Assembly: GCF_000224145.3 (NCBI RefSeq)
Contig: NW_004190392.2
Span: 175,238 to 239,237 of the forward strand
Source of the DNA: Ciona intestinalis
Taxonomy: Eukaryota > Chordata > Ascidiacea > Phlebobranchia > Cionidae
Reading direction: 5' to 3'
DNA length: 64,000 nt
The translations under genes and the position numbers were made by a program. This document shows positions 23,401-36,200 of the stretch, in pieces. How positions within the stretch are numbered: position 1 is the first letter of the stretch; every line of letters begins with the position of its first letter. The notes under the pieces were generated by a model. It made no database searches and was not told the origin of the DNA. It saw only the letters and a program-made list of their open reading frames with translations.

Positions 23401-26400
23401 AAATGGTAAACAAACCGGGCATGTCCGGCAAAGCCCACCCCTCCACCTTTTTAGGTGGAATCGCAATAACTTGTTCAGCGTCCCAATCTCCTTTCTGTAT
23501 GTAAATATAACATATTTTTTATTTATTTTTTTTGAATAGCGAAGATCATGTTATTTAAAGAACAAAAAGAAGGAAATCAACAGCAAAACAACAGTTGTTA
23601 AAACGGGCAATGAATAAAAGGGTCAGTTTAAAAGTGTGTCTGTTCTCACCCCAATTGGTAGTAAACAAAGAATATTTATAAAATTATATAACCGTAGCCA
23701 CGCGACTTTAAAATAGAGTGGTTAATTGTAATAAACACGATCAGGAAATATGGGATAATATGTGCTAACAGTATCGTAACTTATATCTTACAGAATCATA
23801 TTATTAAAGCATGGTAACCAGTAGCACGTGTACAGTCTGTAGAGCATGTCAAATTAGGTAAGGATATTGTATCATTTATGCAACTAAAACTATTCTAATA
23901 TTTGCGTTTAAGTTAATTAGTAAATTGCTATACATGGTAAAAATATCCTATAGCGTATAAAAATGCTGATCCAGTGCTCCAGGTATTCGTTATCATGCAC
24001 ATTCTTAAGCAAATATTTGCTACGTGTATAAATATACTCCCACGACCTTCAGCAGTGGCTATAGGGTGCAGTCTCTATTAAACTTGAACAAAGTAGCAAA
24101 AAACTTGAACAAAGTAGCCTATAGTAGGGTGGGAGCGATGGGACATTTTGTCGTTCTGTTTTATCGTCCCATTTAGTAGTAAACAAAGAACATAAGAATT
24201 ATAAAATCGTATCTTTACGAACAAAACGTTTAAAGTTAACTTTAATAATATGCGCTCAACTATACATTGCAAATTACCACGTTATGTAAAAATAACAGGT
24301 TCAAAAACGTCTAGCTTTTACCAACTGAACGGTAGCTAGTAGCCTGGTAATACTTTATGAAAACAAACCGAATCCAATTTGAATGTTTTCTTTGTTGACA
24401 TCACAGTGATGATAGGTGTAAGATCAGTTAACTAGCTACCATTTGGGTATACAGTCTACCTGCATTAGTGTAAAGGGCCTGCTATGTATTAGGGTGGAGG
24501 GGAGATGGAACACCTTTGGCATATAATATCCAAATATCCTGACCGTGTTTTAAACAATGCTGTCTCATCTTTCCCTACCCTACTATATATTAGAGTAGCT
24601 TTAAAAGCTCATACTTTACCTTGGTTTTAAAGAACCTGAACACTGTACTGCTTAGTGCACAGCCGACGAATCCTTCAGTTGCTGACGGGTCATGCAAAAA
24701 CCGTATCTCCAACGGAATCATTCCATTTGGCCCCAAATCTATATCCTGGGATAAATATACGGTAATTAACATTGTCTGTATATGGTGATTGATTGTAGTG
24801 TTAACATATATTGCACTGTGGGGTAAGATGGGAAAATGCTAGCGGATAATATCCCGTGTTTCCTATAAACGTGTTTTAACAATTAACAACGATCGTTTAG
24901 AGGCTATACGGTTATATAGTTCTTTGACTGTTCTTTGTTTACTATCAAATGGGACCGGAAAGAGAATAAACACACAGTTATCAAATTACCCCGGCCGACT
25001 ATACGTTGTAACAGTATTTATCCAGACAAGTTAATGCAGTTTATATTCAGTCAGGGCAACTTTTTAAAAGCAGGAGTTATTAATGTGACCGAGAAGTCTT
25101 GAATAACAGCACATAATTTTGATGCAACCTATGTGATACCTGAATCAGTTCATGTTTTTCCCAGTCCCATACGTGTAAACAGTGCCCATAATGTCCTAGA
25201 AAGAAACAAATACGATAGAAAACGGTTTTAACCAGTTTAAAGTATATATGTCAAAAACAGCTGAAAGAACTGGCATCATCAATTGGAAATCCATGACGGT
25301 CGAACAGAAATTCTGTATTACCCGGCGGTTCCTTATATGGTTTTTTAATATGCCAGGTATACACTACAAAAAAAATCGACAACGTTATACGTGCTGGTAA
25401 CTCGTAAGCGAGCACGAAGTGTTTGGAACAGAACACCCGTGTTATAACAACTGCCGTTTTTCCTCGCCACGCGAGCATAAGTTATATTCATTCACTAAAA
25501 CTTAATAATTTTGAAAAAAATCGTTAACAAATTAACATAAATTCTGTAAAATGTTTTCTCTGGTTAAAAAGGTTAGCATTACATTCTAAGACAAGTTTTA
25601 CCTGCTGCTGCATCATCAGGGTTAAACTCCTTCAGTAGTTTCTTAGGATGTCCCCATTCCGTGCTTATCATTACATTATGACGAGGCTGGTACCAGAAAT
25701 CGTACCCGAACGGCGTATTGTGTCCAGGTGCTTCCCAGTTTCCAATTAGTTCAAAGGTTTCAGAATCAAGGATAAGAAATCCGCCTAAAAAAATTCGTTG
25801 TGTTTTACTGCTTTGGTATAGTTTGGCCTATTGGTGTAGTCACTTGAAAAAATGTACGTGCGAAAGTTATGAAAAGTATGAATATATGTATTTGCTGCTT
25901 TTAAATAAATTGCTTTTCAAGTAATTTTTATTTTGGTAATAAGTTACGTCAAGCCATACTGTACGTCAACTTCACCCACGTAGAATCGAATATAACTTAT
26001 AACTACGCAATAAAGTAGGACGCAGGTTATTTTGTTTTTAACGAAAAAAATTTGTCTCCTCGCTTAAAAAATTCTCAAATATTTTCATGCACAAGTTTTT
26101 ACCTTTTCCGTTACCAGATGGGTCACCAATGGTACTTATCATAATCTGACCACCAGGAATACAATGTACAGTATGAGGGTTCGCCAATCCTGTGCGGTGG
26201 AATATTTCGGTCGGTTCGACTACCTAGAAGTACAGAACGAAGTTATGCAAATATACGCCGTATATTTAAATTTGTTTTTGTACGTATAGTACTGTACAAC
26301 AGTAATTTAGTCTGTTAACCCATATTTCTAATCGTTTTTATAACAACGCTTTATTAGAGTCGTTGGGATATGCGGTTATTGGAATATTCTTTGTTCCAAA

Positions 26401-27888
26401 ATGCCAACCGCATACACAATAAACACCAACGCATTGAAATACGTGGTAACTCGAAAGCTGTCACGAGGTGTATGAAACAGAACAAAACCGTGGTATAACG
26501 ACTTTCGTTTCCTGCCACGCGAGGATAAAGCAGTTACATTCATTCATTTATTCATTTGAACCAAAGTATTTTCCTATTACCTTCTCAATTCTTGGTTTCT
26601 TTGGGTCAGTATCCACATCTACTGCGTACAATCTGCTGGACACCAATCCTGGCAGGATAAACAGACGTCGTTTCTTCGAAGGATCATGAAAGCAACTGCT
26701 GCAAGAGTTCCAACCCGTGTGGTGGATCTCATCGTTCATATTTGGAAGATCTAAACGATCTATGACCTAAAGGTAAGCCTGTTTTAGTTTAATAGTTTGT
26801 TATCGATGTTATGTTGTATTGTTTTGCGCGGTATAAGTGTTAGAATAGGATGTTTCGTATTTCAACTTCGTGTTTTACCAATTAACAAAGCTCTTTAAGA
26901 GTGGTGAGGATACAGTTAAATAATTGTTTAAGTATTCGTTGTTTACTACTAAGTGAGACGGTAAAGAGAAACATAGACGATTTTACTCTGACCTATACTA
27001 TATATGTAATTACGGTCCAGCAACCCAAAAGTGTATCCGTTTCAAGTCTTATTGTGGCAAAGCACGCTAAACGACATGTGATTTAAGAACAAGTCTGTGC
27101 AACACAATACCCAAAACTCAGCATAGGCCTTAGGCTGTTTTAACATTGAATAAACCGCCACGCTTTGTGAAACCAGAACTAAAAGCCGCAGCGTATACAG
27201 TAAAGTGAGTCAATGAATGACTTTATTTTGTCTCTTTAGTCACGGTAACAAAGATCGAAAAATTTATATAACACGCTTATTAATAAAACAGAAGTACATA
27301 ATTTTTTTGATAAAAGGCGCGACCGTTACACCCCAAATGACATAATGTAATATACCATATAGTAGGTTAAGATCCAATACCATTGGCACTTAAATCTATA
27401 CTTACTGATCGTGTTTTAAATAATTAACAATAGCCTATGAGATTCGTGAGGGTACGGACATAAAAAGTGGTCGTGAGGATACGGAATTTTACAACATTAA
27501 AGTTCATATAGTAGGATGGGAGAAGATGGGACACCTTTTTATACAATATTTTCCTCCCGACCCCTATAGACTGCTGTTAATTGTTTAAAACACGATCAGG
27601 ATATTTTTTATATTACGTGCTAAATGTGCCCGTCTTTCCCCACCCTACTATATCTAAAAAAACGTAAAAAAATACATGCCTGACAGAATGTGGGCGAGCT
27701 TTCATCCATATCAATAGTAGCTAGATAGTCTGGCTGGGAAATTGGTGTATTGCGATAAATACATGGTATGTAAAGCAGTTTCTCCTTGGGCGCTTTCATT
27801 GCATCTATTGGAGACCTGTAACCTGGTCCTGTAGCAGATTTGCAGCATGATGACTCGAGATGTTTAGATATTGCTTCGACTCTGTTCG
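20484..27888 (-). CDS. SELENBP1: Selenium-binding protein 1 (5' end incomplete)
   Basis: Homologue of SELENBP1, a cytosolic beta-propeller protein that acts as a methanethiol oxidase in humans. Ten exons read from high to low coordinates: 27888-27680, 26766-26581, 26223-26103, 25784-25602, 25195-25140, 24745-24620, 23494-23416, 22910-22747, 22148-21979, 20646-20484. Together they give about 485 aa, slightly more than the human 472. Seen: [37 protein letters not shown] (the conserved CSSC site), [76 protein letters not shown] and the C-terminal RYPGGDC. No start codon lies in frame in the first exon found, so a short 5' exon is missing. Intron 1 here uses a GC donor (CAG|GCATGT at 27679). Confidence 0.94.
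21783..21960 (-). mobile_element. TA-MITE copy, left end trimmed
   Basis: Internal GTGTTTTAAACAACTAACAA and right end CCCATCTTCCCTATCCTACT. In the last SELENBP1 intron. Confidence 0.75.
22505..22740 (-). repeat. ACACC minisatellite, about 3 units
   Basis: Three to four ~68 bp units containing CATGTGTGTNNGGTGTAT, TATAAC and GACAGTGAGCATGAGGTGT. It starts just after a SELENBP1 splice donor. The same unit is tandem at 60140-60360 (opposite strand) and appears at ~10670-10810 and ~35405-35620. Confidence 0.75.
23203..23393 (+). mobile_element. TA-MITE copy
   Basis: Ends TATATAGTAGGATTGGGGAA and CCCATCTCCCCCACCTTATT; the GGTAGTAAACAAAGAA block is shortened. SELENBP1 intron. A decayed relative lies at 23637-23790 and a 3'-truncated one at 24118-24270. 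Confidence 0.75.
24486..24594 (-). mobile_element. TA-MITE deletion derivative, ~109 bp
   Basis: Both inverted ends are present (TATTAGGGTGGAGGGGAGAT; CATCTTTCCCTACCCTACTA), but about half of the interior is gone, leaving a short element. Confidence 0.75.
24813..25005 (-). mobile_element. TA-MITE copy
   Basis: Left end CACTGTGGGGTAAGATGGGA, internal TTCTTTGTTTACTATCAAAT; right end diverged. Confidence 0.75.
27355..27653. mobile_element. Two adjacent TA-MITE pieces
   Basis: 27355-27500 is a truncated minus-type copy with a repeated GTCGTGAGGATACGG; 27506-27653 is a plus-type copy with an internal deletion and both ends. SELENBP1 intron 1. Confidence 0.65.
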
Positions 27889-27904
27889 CTGTAAAAATGA
27901 ATAA

Positions 27905-27950
27905 ACTTAATGAATGAATGAATGAATGAATGAATGAATGAATGAATGAA
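27905..27950. repeat. (GAAT)n microsatellite
   Basis: About ten GAAT units, probably expanded from the TTCATTCATT end of a SINE tail. Read on the minus strand it makes an artificial FIHS repeat fused to the first SELENBP1 exon. Confidence 0.9.
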
Positions 27951-29174
27951 TATAACTTAAATCCCCCTTTTTCGGGCATTGACAGTTGTTATAGCACGGG
28001 CGCTTTGTTTTATACACCCCTAAAACAGTTTGCTTTAAGAATTAACAAAAGAATGAATAAATGTTACTTGTTTATCCTCACGGGCTGGATAGGCAACGAT
28101 AGTTAGTTCTAATAAGATTGTTCTGTCTCATACACCTCCTACCTGCTTACGAGTTACCACGCGTGTAACTTTGTTATAGGTGGTTATATTTTTGAACTTT
28201 TTTAAAAAAATTAAATTACGCGGATCGCTGATAAAAAGTATCAATACAAGATAAGGTTTTCAAAAACTTTGGGACGTTTGCACGTTTCAGAAAGGCTGGT
28301 CTAGTTAAAAACGCTCAGCAGATGCACGTTTGCAAGAACCACTGACCGTGCAAATGTGTGTTACTAAAAGGGCAAAGTTGAAAGGCGCAACGGTATAACA
28401 TGAGGCATAATCTATACACTCTTTTTAAAAAATGCATAACATTTTTGAGTAATAAATTCCTTAAAGATGCTTGGGCACACCTTAAAGTGTAACTTAACGC
28501 GATAGCCCTAACCGAGGAACCATAACGGTTCTGCATCGTTGAGTGCAACAGTAGGCAGGTACGAGGAATTTATAAAAGAAATGTTATTTAAAGACACAAG
28601 GCGACGAATCGCAGTAAATCACCAGCCGGAAACGGACACTCACGCGATGCGCTTAAAAACTGCTGTAAATTTGGCAATGAAACTTAAATATATGCATGTT
28701 GTACAATAAGTATTCACATCTTATTTGATCAGCATGCTTTTTTTGCATTGAGCATAAAATAATACACGGCGATAACCTGTGTTTAATTTAAGATACCAAC
28801 CACCACAACTATTTCCCGCATTGATTTAACCCAGAAGACTTGACATGTTAGGTTTTTAGGCCACAAACGGTAAAGCTGTCTTAGAATTATTGTTAAACTC
28901 TTCTTCTTCATAAAGAATAAGTTTTCGCATACTTTTCTATTTCGCGTACCTTAAAGACGTTGATTAATTGCACTGTATCATACTAGGTGTTATATCGAAC
29001 ATAACTTATGTACAAAACAAACTTGTTTGTGGTAACGTCGTGTGGGTATGACTAGGATTAGAAAAACTTTTACCACCCAATTTGAAACGTACGCAAACAC
29101 AAGGTGCATAATTCGTCCATCTATTGAATTCAAAGCCAAATAGTCAAGTGTTTGAATTGTCAATTAGAATTGAC

Positions 29175-29373
29175 ATATAGTAGGGTGGGGGAAGATGAGA
29201 CACCTTTTTATTCTATTTTCTCGTTCCATTTGGTAGTAAACAAAGAACAACCAAAAAATTATAAAACCGTATCCTCACGACTACCATAGACCGTTGTTTA
29301 ATGTTAAAAACAAGATCAGGTTATTTGGATATTATGTGTTAAAGGTGTCCCATCTTCCCCCATCCTACTATAT
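29175..29373 (+). mobile_element. TA-MITE, near-consensus full copy
   Basis: Best-preserved plus-type copy. Ends ATATAGTAGGGTGGGGGAAG and CCCATCTTCCCCCATCCTAC; internal TTGGTAGTAAACAAAGAACA and TATAAAACCGTATCCTCACG. Confidence 0.88.
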
Positions 29374-29808
29374 GTATCGCACTTTTGGAAACCGAATACT
29401 TTCAGTCAAGTTGTCCACACTTCAGACCGCATGAATTTGATAAGAAGCGCATTAGGAAAATTTTGTTTGCGTGAGTGTTTTATTTCTCTTTTAGCTCTGA
29501 ACTACGTCGGCAATTATACAGATTACTAATTTCCGGCCTGTGCCAATCAAATTGTTTTCATGGCCAAGGTACATACAATAAGAGCCAACGTTAGCAAATA
29601 TTTGCGATAAAGATGGTTTAAATTTCACGCAACATGGAAAATACATATAGGTATAAGGTCAGCAGTTTAATACGTTTCAATACTTCAGTTGGAAAATGAA
29701 TGGATTAGCTATTTGAAAACGTTTCTGTGCCCGTGGGCAAATATATTCGAGCTGTGTTTCGCGAATTGCCATACGTAAATGGAAATGCCAATAGAGATTT
29801 TAACTGTG

Positions 29809-30000
29809 GTGTAAGGTAGATACCGGTGGCACTTAAATTCCATATTTCCTGATCGTGTTTTGAACAATTAAAAACGCTCTTTCAGAGTCGTGAGGATACG
29901 GTTATATAGTTTTGTGTATAAAAATTCTTTGTTCGCTACTAAATTGGGCGAGAAAAGAGAACGAAAACGTTGAACATCATACCCAACCCTACTATATAGC
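29809..30000 (-). mobile_element. TA-MITE copy
   Basis: Left end CTGTGGTGTAAGGTAGATAC, right end ACCCAACCCTACTATATA. Confidence 0.75.
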
Positions 30001-30722
30001 ATATGTGTGTTAATATAACGTGAACTTTTTTCTATGGTCGAACTACTGCAGACGGAAAATAGACTCCCTAATTCTTAGAAACTTTAATACAGTTCGAGTT
30101 ACATTGCTGTAACAACAGGCCCAGCTGCCAAAAATGCAACGTCATGCTGTCGTGGGCTATTTTTAGTACCCTATATGCATCCAATGTATATTTACGTATT
30201 TTGAACCGCTTTTGCTTTAGTACTGACAATTGCAAGAAAGTATTGACGATATTTTCCAAATATGAAAGTAACCAAAACGTTTTTAAAGTTGTGAATTTCG
30301 CTTACTTTAAAAACGCCGCGTTTAAAACACAACCTAATTTTCATTAAACGCTACACTTAAAACGAAAAAAAGGATTAAAAATTAAATTTGGTAATATATA
30401 TTAAACACAAAAAACAACAAAACTTAACACAGTACTTACACATTGTAAAAGATCACGTTTTGCTTGTAGCTTACAAAGTTTATCCAGTGTTGTGGATCCA
30501 CCTGCTCTGACGGGAAACTCTAAAAACAAAATTCCCTTGTTTTGTGCGCTGGCCTAATAGCATGTCACTCTAAGCACACAACTGCCTTTCTCTCAAGTTG
30601 TATTGGCAGAGCAACTTACTCGACTCGCTCGCTTTTGTTTGACATCCCAGCAAACTTCGCTTAAACGAATCCTTAACCTCAAGAAAAGAAACGCCCAATA
30701 TTTCGCCAACACATTTGCGCAT

Positions 30723-30894
30723 ATAATAGGTTGGGGTAAGATGGTCCATGTTTTCAAATTGTACTGTCTCATTTGGTAGTCAAGAAAAACATTCAAGGAA
30801 TTATATCAAGGAAATATATATAATCGTTAAAACATGATTAGGAAATGTGGAACATTATGTGTTATAGCGGTATATCTTATCCTACAGTATTATA
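30723..30894 (+). mobile_element. TA-MITE copy, diverged
   Basis: Left end ATAGGTTGGGGTAAGATGGT, internal TTTGGTAGTCAAGAAAAACA, right end TATCTTATCCTACAGTATTA. Confidence 0.7.
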
Positions 30895-31487
30895 CCACAT
30901 TTATAAAAGTTCCAGGCATTGTACTATAAGTACACCTATCAGCAGTGTTTGCAAAGGTTGCAGCAAAACATTATTGACGTGGCCTATTTAAACTTTCTGC
31001 CTAAACGTGGCATTATAGCTCCACCTAGCGTACATAGCAGAAAAAATTATACCTTGGGGTCGCATTGGTTTTAGACATCACGGTCAGTATAACCGCTTAG
31101 AAAATCGGCAAATATTTTTCCGTAAACTAAATTAACGAAAACTATAGTTTGCAGACTCTAGAACTGGTACACGTTAATTTCGAACAAGTTAATTTCGATT
31201 TTTGAATCTATAAGGTAATTTCGGTACCAAAGCAATTACGTTTTCTGCAATAAGGGCTTAAGTGTCTATTTGTATTTAAACATAATACTAGTAAAAGCTT
31301 TGTTATTTGTATTGTATGTCAGAGTCAAGTCAAGTCAAGTCATCTTCAACACGCTGTAATCTAGTCCTGATCTAGCACTCATGCAATTGGACGATTCTCG
31401 TAACAAAAAACAGTCCGGATCAAGTTCTACGAAATATTAAACAGACTAAAACTACAAGTCCAACTAATTGTATTCTGTTGGATAAAC

Positions 31488-31682
31488 AAGGGTGGGGGAA
31501 GATGGAACACCTTTTTATTCTATTTTCTCGTCCCATTTCGTAGTAAACAAAGAAATTTAAAATAATTATAAACCCGTATCTTCACGACTCCCATAAACTT
31601 TTGTTAATTGTTTAAAGCACGTTTAGGATATTTGGATATTAAATGCTAAATTTGTCCCATCTTTCCCGCTCTACTATATATA
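31488..31682 (+). mobile_element. TA-MITE copy
   Basis: Left end AGGGTGGGGGAAGATGGAAC, right end CCCATCTTTCCCGCTCTACT. Confidence 0.8.
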
Positions 31683-33296
31683 ACTAACATCATTCGTTGG
31701 ACTTGACATTTGTCGGTTATGTATTTCGTGAGCTTTTTAATCTGTATAATGTCAAAGCAAAGTAAACCTAATCTCCTATTTACAACACGCTGCAAGGGCA
31801 GAATGTCTATTTTTACGAAGCCGTAACCTCATACGTCAAACCGCTTGTTTCTGACGTCATAATACAGTTGGTAATTTCTGGGATATTTTGATTTGCCTAT
31901 TTCCAAGTATCGCATTTACCCTAAATTAAAACATTTGCATACACTTGATATTTGTATGTTTTTTTTTCAGTGTTATAAGTAAAATGTATTGTTAAATATC
32001 ATTTGTGTAAAGCCCTCGTCGAATTTTCCATAATATGAGCCTCAGTTTTATAATTTACGGTCATTTAACGCAACAGTATAGTAAATTACTTAAATTAGCA
32101 GCGTCTTTTGCGTCGGGAATTAAAATGATGACCTTTTCTCTTTGAACATTTGGTTATCATAAGCCAATAATTATACTTGCCGGTTTAAATTACTCGTTAT
32201 TTCTTGCTGGTTATTTCTGACACCAGCCCCGCGGCGAAGCTGTAGCGATGTCACTGCTCTGTGACGTCATACAGGAGTCGCGACCGAGAATTGTTTTGCA
32301 CTGGATTGAATTTCAATTCATCCTATAAGCAGGAACAGGCAAGTTTGGCATTTATACGTTAAAACAGCAGCTATAGGATATGCATGCAAAATGTTTCAGC
32401 TTTCTGTTGATAGTTTTACCTGTATTTTTACAAGCAAAGAGGTATATACACATTTTAATACATGTCTATCAATTGTATGATTATAGTTTTAAATGCATGC
32501 ACGATTTTGCTATAATGCCTAGATAAAGAACTTGATTTAAAATGCATGAACGCCTTTGCAGTAATAGATATAGATACAGGACTTTGTTTTTGCGGCGTAG
32601 AATGCTATATAGTATATGCTATATTATAGCGTTTGCAGCGCATGTATTTAAGTTACTTTCTTTATAGTGTTTTAGGTTCAGTGAAACCTTTATCCATAAA
32701 ATTTCAACGCTCTTCGTGATGATAAGGCTATATCATTATGTAAATAGTTTTATTTACTACTAAATTTAAGGGGGAAAGTTGAATGAAAACATCCCATTTT
32801 ACCCCAACCTACCATATGTTAAAAATATGTGTTTGTACCGACTTTACCGTATATGTTTAACATAGTAGGGAGAAGCGACACACGGCCGGATTGTGTTATG
32901 AAAACATACAAGTTCCCTGTATGATGCAAGCGCCAAGCCAAAATCCATTTTGCGTATTTTTTCCGTCTTTATGTACAAGGTAGGACACTTCTGCATGTGC
33001 ATACGTAAAAAAATTAAAAATCTACTAAAATAAAATTAATTAAAACGCTTTATCATTTAGTACAACTTATCGGTATATAAGTCTTCGATGTTTGGTTTAA
33101 TGGGCAATACCTTTTACACAATACTTTTCGATAAATAGGCTTGCCTACTTATTGTTTATAACACGTATTGTCGATGGCCGTCTTTCTGTAAATTACTTTT
33201 TTTTCTGATGTTTTAATTAAAACGGTCTTTCTTTTTCATTGATCAAAACGATACATATGAAACAGTTACATATGTTAATTTATTTTTACCCCACAG

Positions 33297-36200
33297 TGAA
33301 CGTCAAATACCGGGCAATTGCACTCGTTCTGTAGAAACTTGTTGTTCTGGCTTCGTTCTACAAGGACGGCAATGCGTTCGTGCATGTAAGTAAAAGTATT
33401 TTTTAATCAAATATAGAGATATAGTAGGGTAAAAGAAGTTTGACATTTTTATCCTTTTTTTCTTCTTATTTGGTTGTAAACAAAGAATATTTACCAAATT
33501 CTATAACCGTAGCCTCACGACTCTAAAAGAGCGTTGGTAATTGTTCAAAACTCGATTGGGAAACTAGGGGTTTGTATTTTACACATTCCTGTATCTCTAT
33601 TACCCCGTGGCTCGATCTAATACATTTTTTTTCACTTCAGCCGTGGTTCGCAAAAGCTCGGCCGTGTGCACGGGGCAACACATTTTATGGTCACGTGTCG
33701 GGACTATTGTTTCGCCAAATTACCCTAACGGGTATCCCCCTAACCAGGACTGCATTTGGCAAATAAATGGGCAAAGAGGTTTTAGAATAGAAGTCCGAAT
33801 CTGGAACCTACGACTCGAACCCCCAAGGTATAGTTTATAAATCTAAACTCTTTACCACGTTAGTATCTTTATATAGTTGCACAAATTACAAGTTTTTCAG
33901 TCTGGCGCCGTAGCACATCAGCTAGCGCTTGCCTATAAGCTAGAGGCTATTGGCTCGTCGCTGCTGGCGTTGTTGGATGTATGTGTCTTTTGGCAGGGCA
34001 CTTAACGACAATTGCTCCAAACCAGTGGTCACTAATGGGTTGTCTAACTGGTCAAACATACAGAAAAAATAATCACTCACTAAGTAACATGCATGATAAC
34101 CTATAAGCTAGCACGAGACATATGAAACAGAACACCCGTGAAAAATCAACCGACTTTTCCCCACCCTACAAGAATAAAGTTACATTCTTTCATTTCTTCA
34201 TACAGGAGCCTCTGCTTAGGATGTGTACTAAGTTGTATTGACAAAGTTACATTATTTGACTTGAGTGGTAACCCTACCATGACAAGATCGTACTGTGGCA
34301 CTGAATACAACGTACCCACCTATGTGTCATATGTAGGACAGGTGTATGTCCGTTTTGTAAGTGACAGTGTGGGAGGTTTTGGTGGTTTTTCAATCTCTTA
34401 TAATAACGTTGGTGGTATCGCAACAACAGCAATTCCTACAACAACAGCAACAACAGCAACAACAGCAATTCCTACAACAACAACAGCAACAACAGCAACA
34501 ACAGCAACAACAGCAACAACAGCAACAACAGCAACAACAGCAACAACAGCAACAACAGCAACAACAGCTACAACAACAGCTGTAACAACTGAAGAAGGTG
34601 TAACAAGAGGTATGCTTATACAACTCAGATAGAATAAGTAAAATATTTTTAAGCATGCATAACATTGAGCCAATGGGCCAACTCTGACATGCTCGCTGTA
34701 GAAATATATCAACAAAAAAAGAATGAAAATCTGGATCATCTTATCCCAACCTACTATTTTCTTTTTTGACATTTTTAATAACCCCAAAAAATCTGTTAAA
34801 AAATTCCTTTAAAAAAAGGGAAAAATTATGGATCATTTTACCCCAACCTACTTTATTTTCTTATTGACATTTTTAACAATCACTCGCTATGCGAGCATAA
34901 AAAAGTTTTTAACATTTTTTGACATTTTTACTGCTTTAACATTTTTTGACATTTAAATTGACATTTTTAACGCTGCTCGCTATGCGAGCATAAATAAGTT
35001 ATATTTTTTCATTTACAGGTGTTAACAACATCTTTATTGTTTTGGGTGTAAAACCATTTTATTTAAAATTTTATTTCTTTTTTCTGTTTTATCCATAAAG
35101 GTACTTATTAATTTTTCTAGCTCTTTCTCTTTCGGGGTTCTGCTTTGGGGAGCATGTCCCAAAAAACTGCACCACCTTCTGCAATGAACAATGTGTTGGT
35201 GGTCGGGTTGTGAATCCTGCATGCCAAGAACTTAGTGTATGTCTCCCTGGGTGTGGCTGCCCTGCAGAGAGACCAGTTTATCAAAACACTAGATGTTTAA
35301 CCAGGGAACAGTGTAGAGCACGTAAGAATTTGTTTTGAATAATTGTAACTTGCTTTGTCCTTATGTGACCGGAAAAACGACAGTTGTTATAACATGGGTG
35401 TTCTGTTTCACACATCTTGTGTGTAAGAAACTAAATGAATTCTATCATGAGGTATATGAATACACCATGCATGCCTAGTGTATAAGAACACATCGTTCCT
35501 ATTCAACAGCGAGCACAAGGTGTATAAATACACCATATGTGTTAGGTATATTTGTCAATAAGAAGAAACAATTGTTATATTTGACAGTGACCATAAAGGA
35601 TATATATACACCCCCAATGTATAAATTACTCTTAAGAAATAATGAAAAACACTATAATTCTAGTTTTAACATTACAGAGTACTGCGATGGTGGTATGGTT
35701 TACACAACATGCATGCCTCGCTGTACAGCAACTTGTGCAAATGCAGACAACTTGCCTACTACATGCCAAACCCAACCTGACCAGTGTATAGCAGGCTGCA
35801 AGTGTCCAGACAACTTACCAATACTAAATGATGGTTTATGTATACCAAGAGCTCTATGCCCAACACCAACTGGTAAATTTTATGTGTCTTTCATTTCTAC
35901 TGTAAATGTGTTTGGTTTTGTGCATTTCTGGTTATATGGCTCAGTGGTTAAGTGCTTGCATTGTAACTAAAAGGTGCCAGGTTCAATGCCCAGCACTGAT
36001 ACCTATACTGTAAGGCCTATGTGTCCTTTAACCCAGTGGTCACTAAGCACCTTGATTGTCCTTGACTATTGGGTGCAATACACATTAACTGGAACTCTTT
36101 CTTACACTCTTATCCATTGTGTGTTTTAGCAACTGTTGTTTTCTGTTGATATCCTCCTCTTTGTTCCATAAATAACCTAATTTTTACTGTTGTTTTCGTA

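Larger units (their letters stand above)
27889..33296. other. Long divergent region between SELENBP1 (-) and the mosaic protease (+)
   Basis: Should contain the missing first exons and promoters of both neighbours; I could not identify them. It holds a (GAAT)n microsatellite (27905-27950), SINE-tail copies (~28050-28190), MITE copies (29175-29373, 29809-30000, 30723-30894, 31488-31682 and half of one at 32680-32820), a repeat shared with 57155-57320 (31345-31470) and a short GTCAA run at 31324. Short open frames here look random. Confidence 0.5.

Noticed and set aside
27620-27979. Open frame that extends the first SELENBP1 exon upstream through a FIHS repeat
   Set aside because: It reads through the acceptor into the (GAAT)n microsatellite; not a credible N-terminus.
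30425-30523. Possible upstream SELENBP1 exon on the minus strand (acceptor TTTTAG, donor TGT|GTAAGT)
   Set aside because: Good splice sites, but no frame fits the phase required by the next known exon and the peptide does not resemble the family; it could be a 5' UTR exon.
34390-34787. Poly-Cys, poly-Gln and Val-Ala-rich open frames over the protease exon
   Set aside because: They are other-frame readings of the ACAACAGCA repeat; the Thr-Thr-Ala frame continues the CUB domain and splices in phase on both sides.
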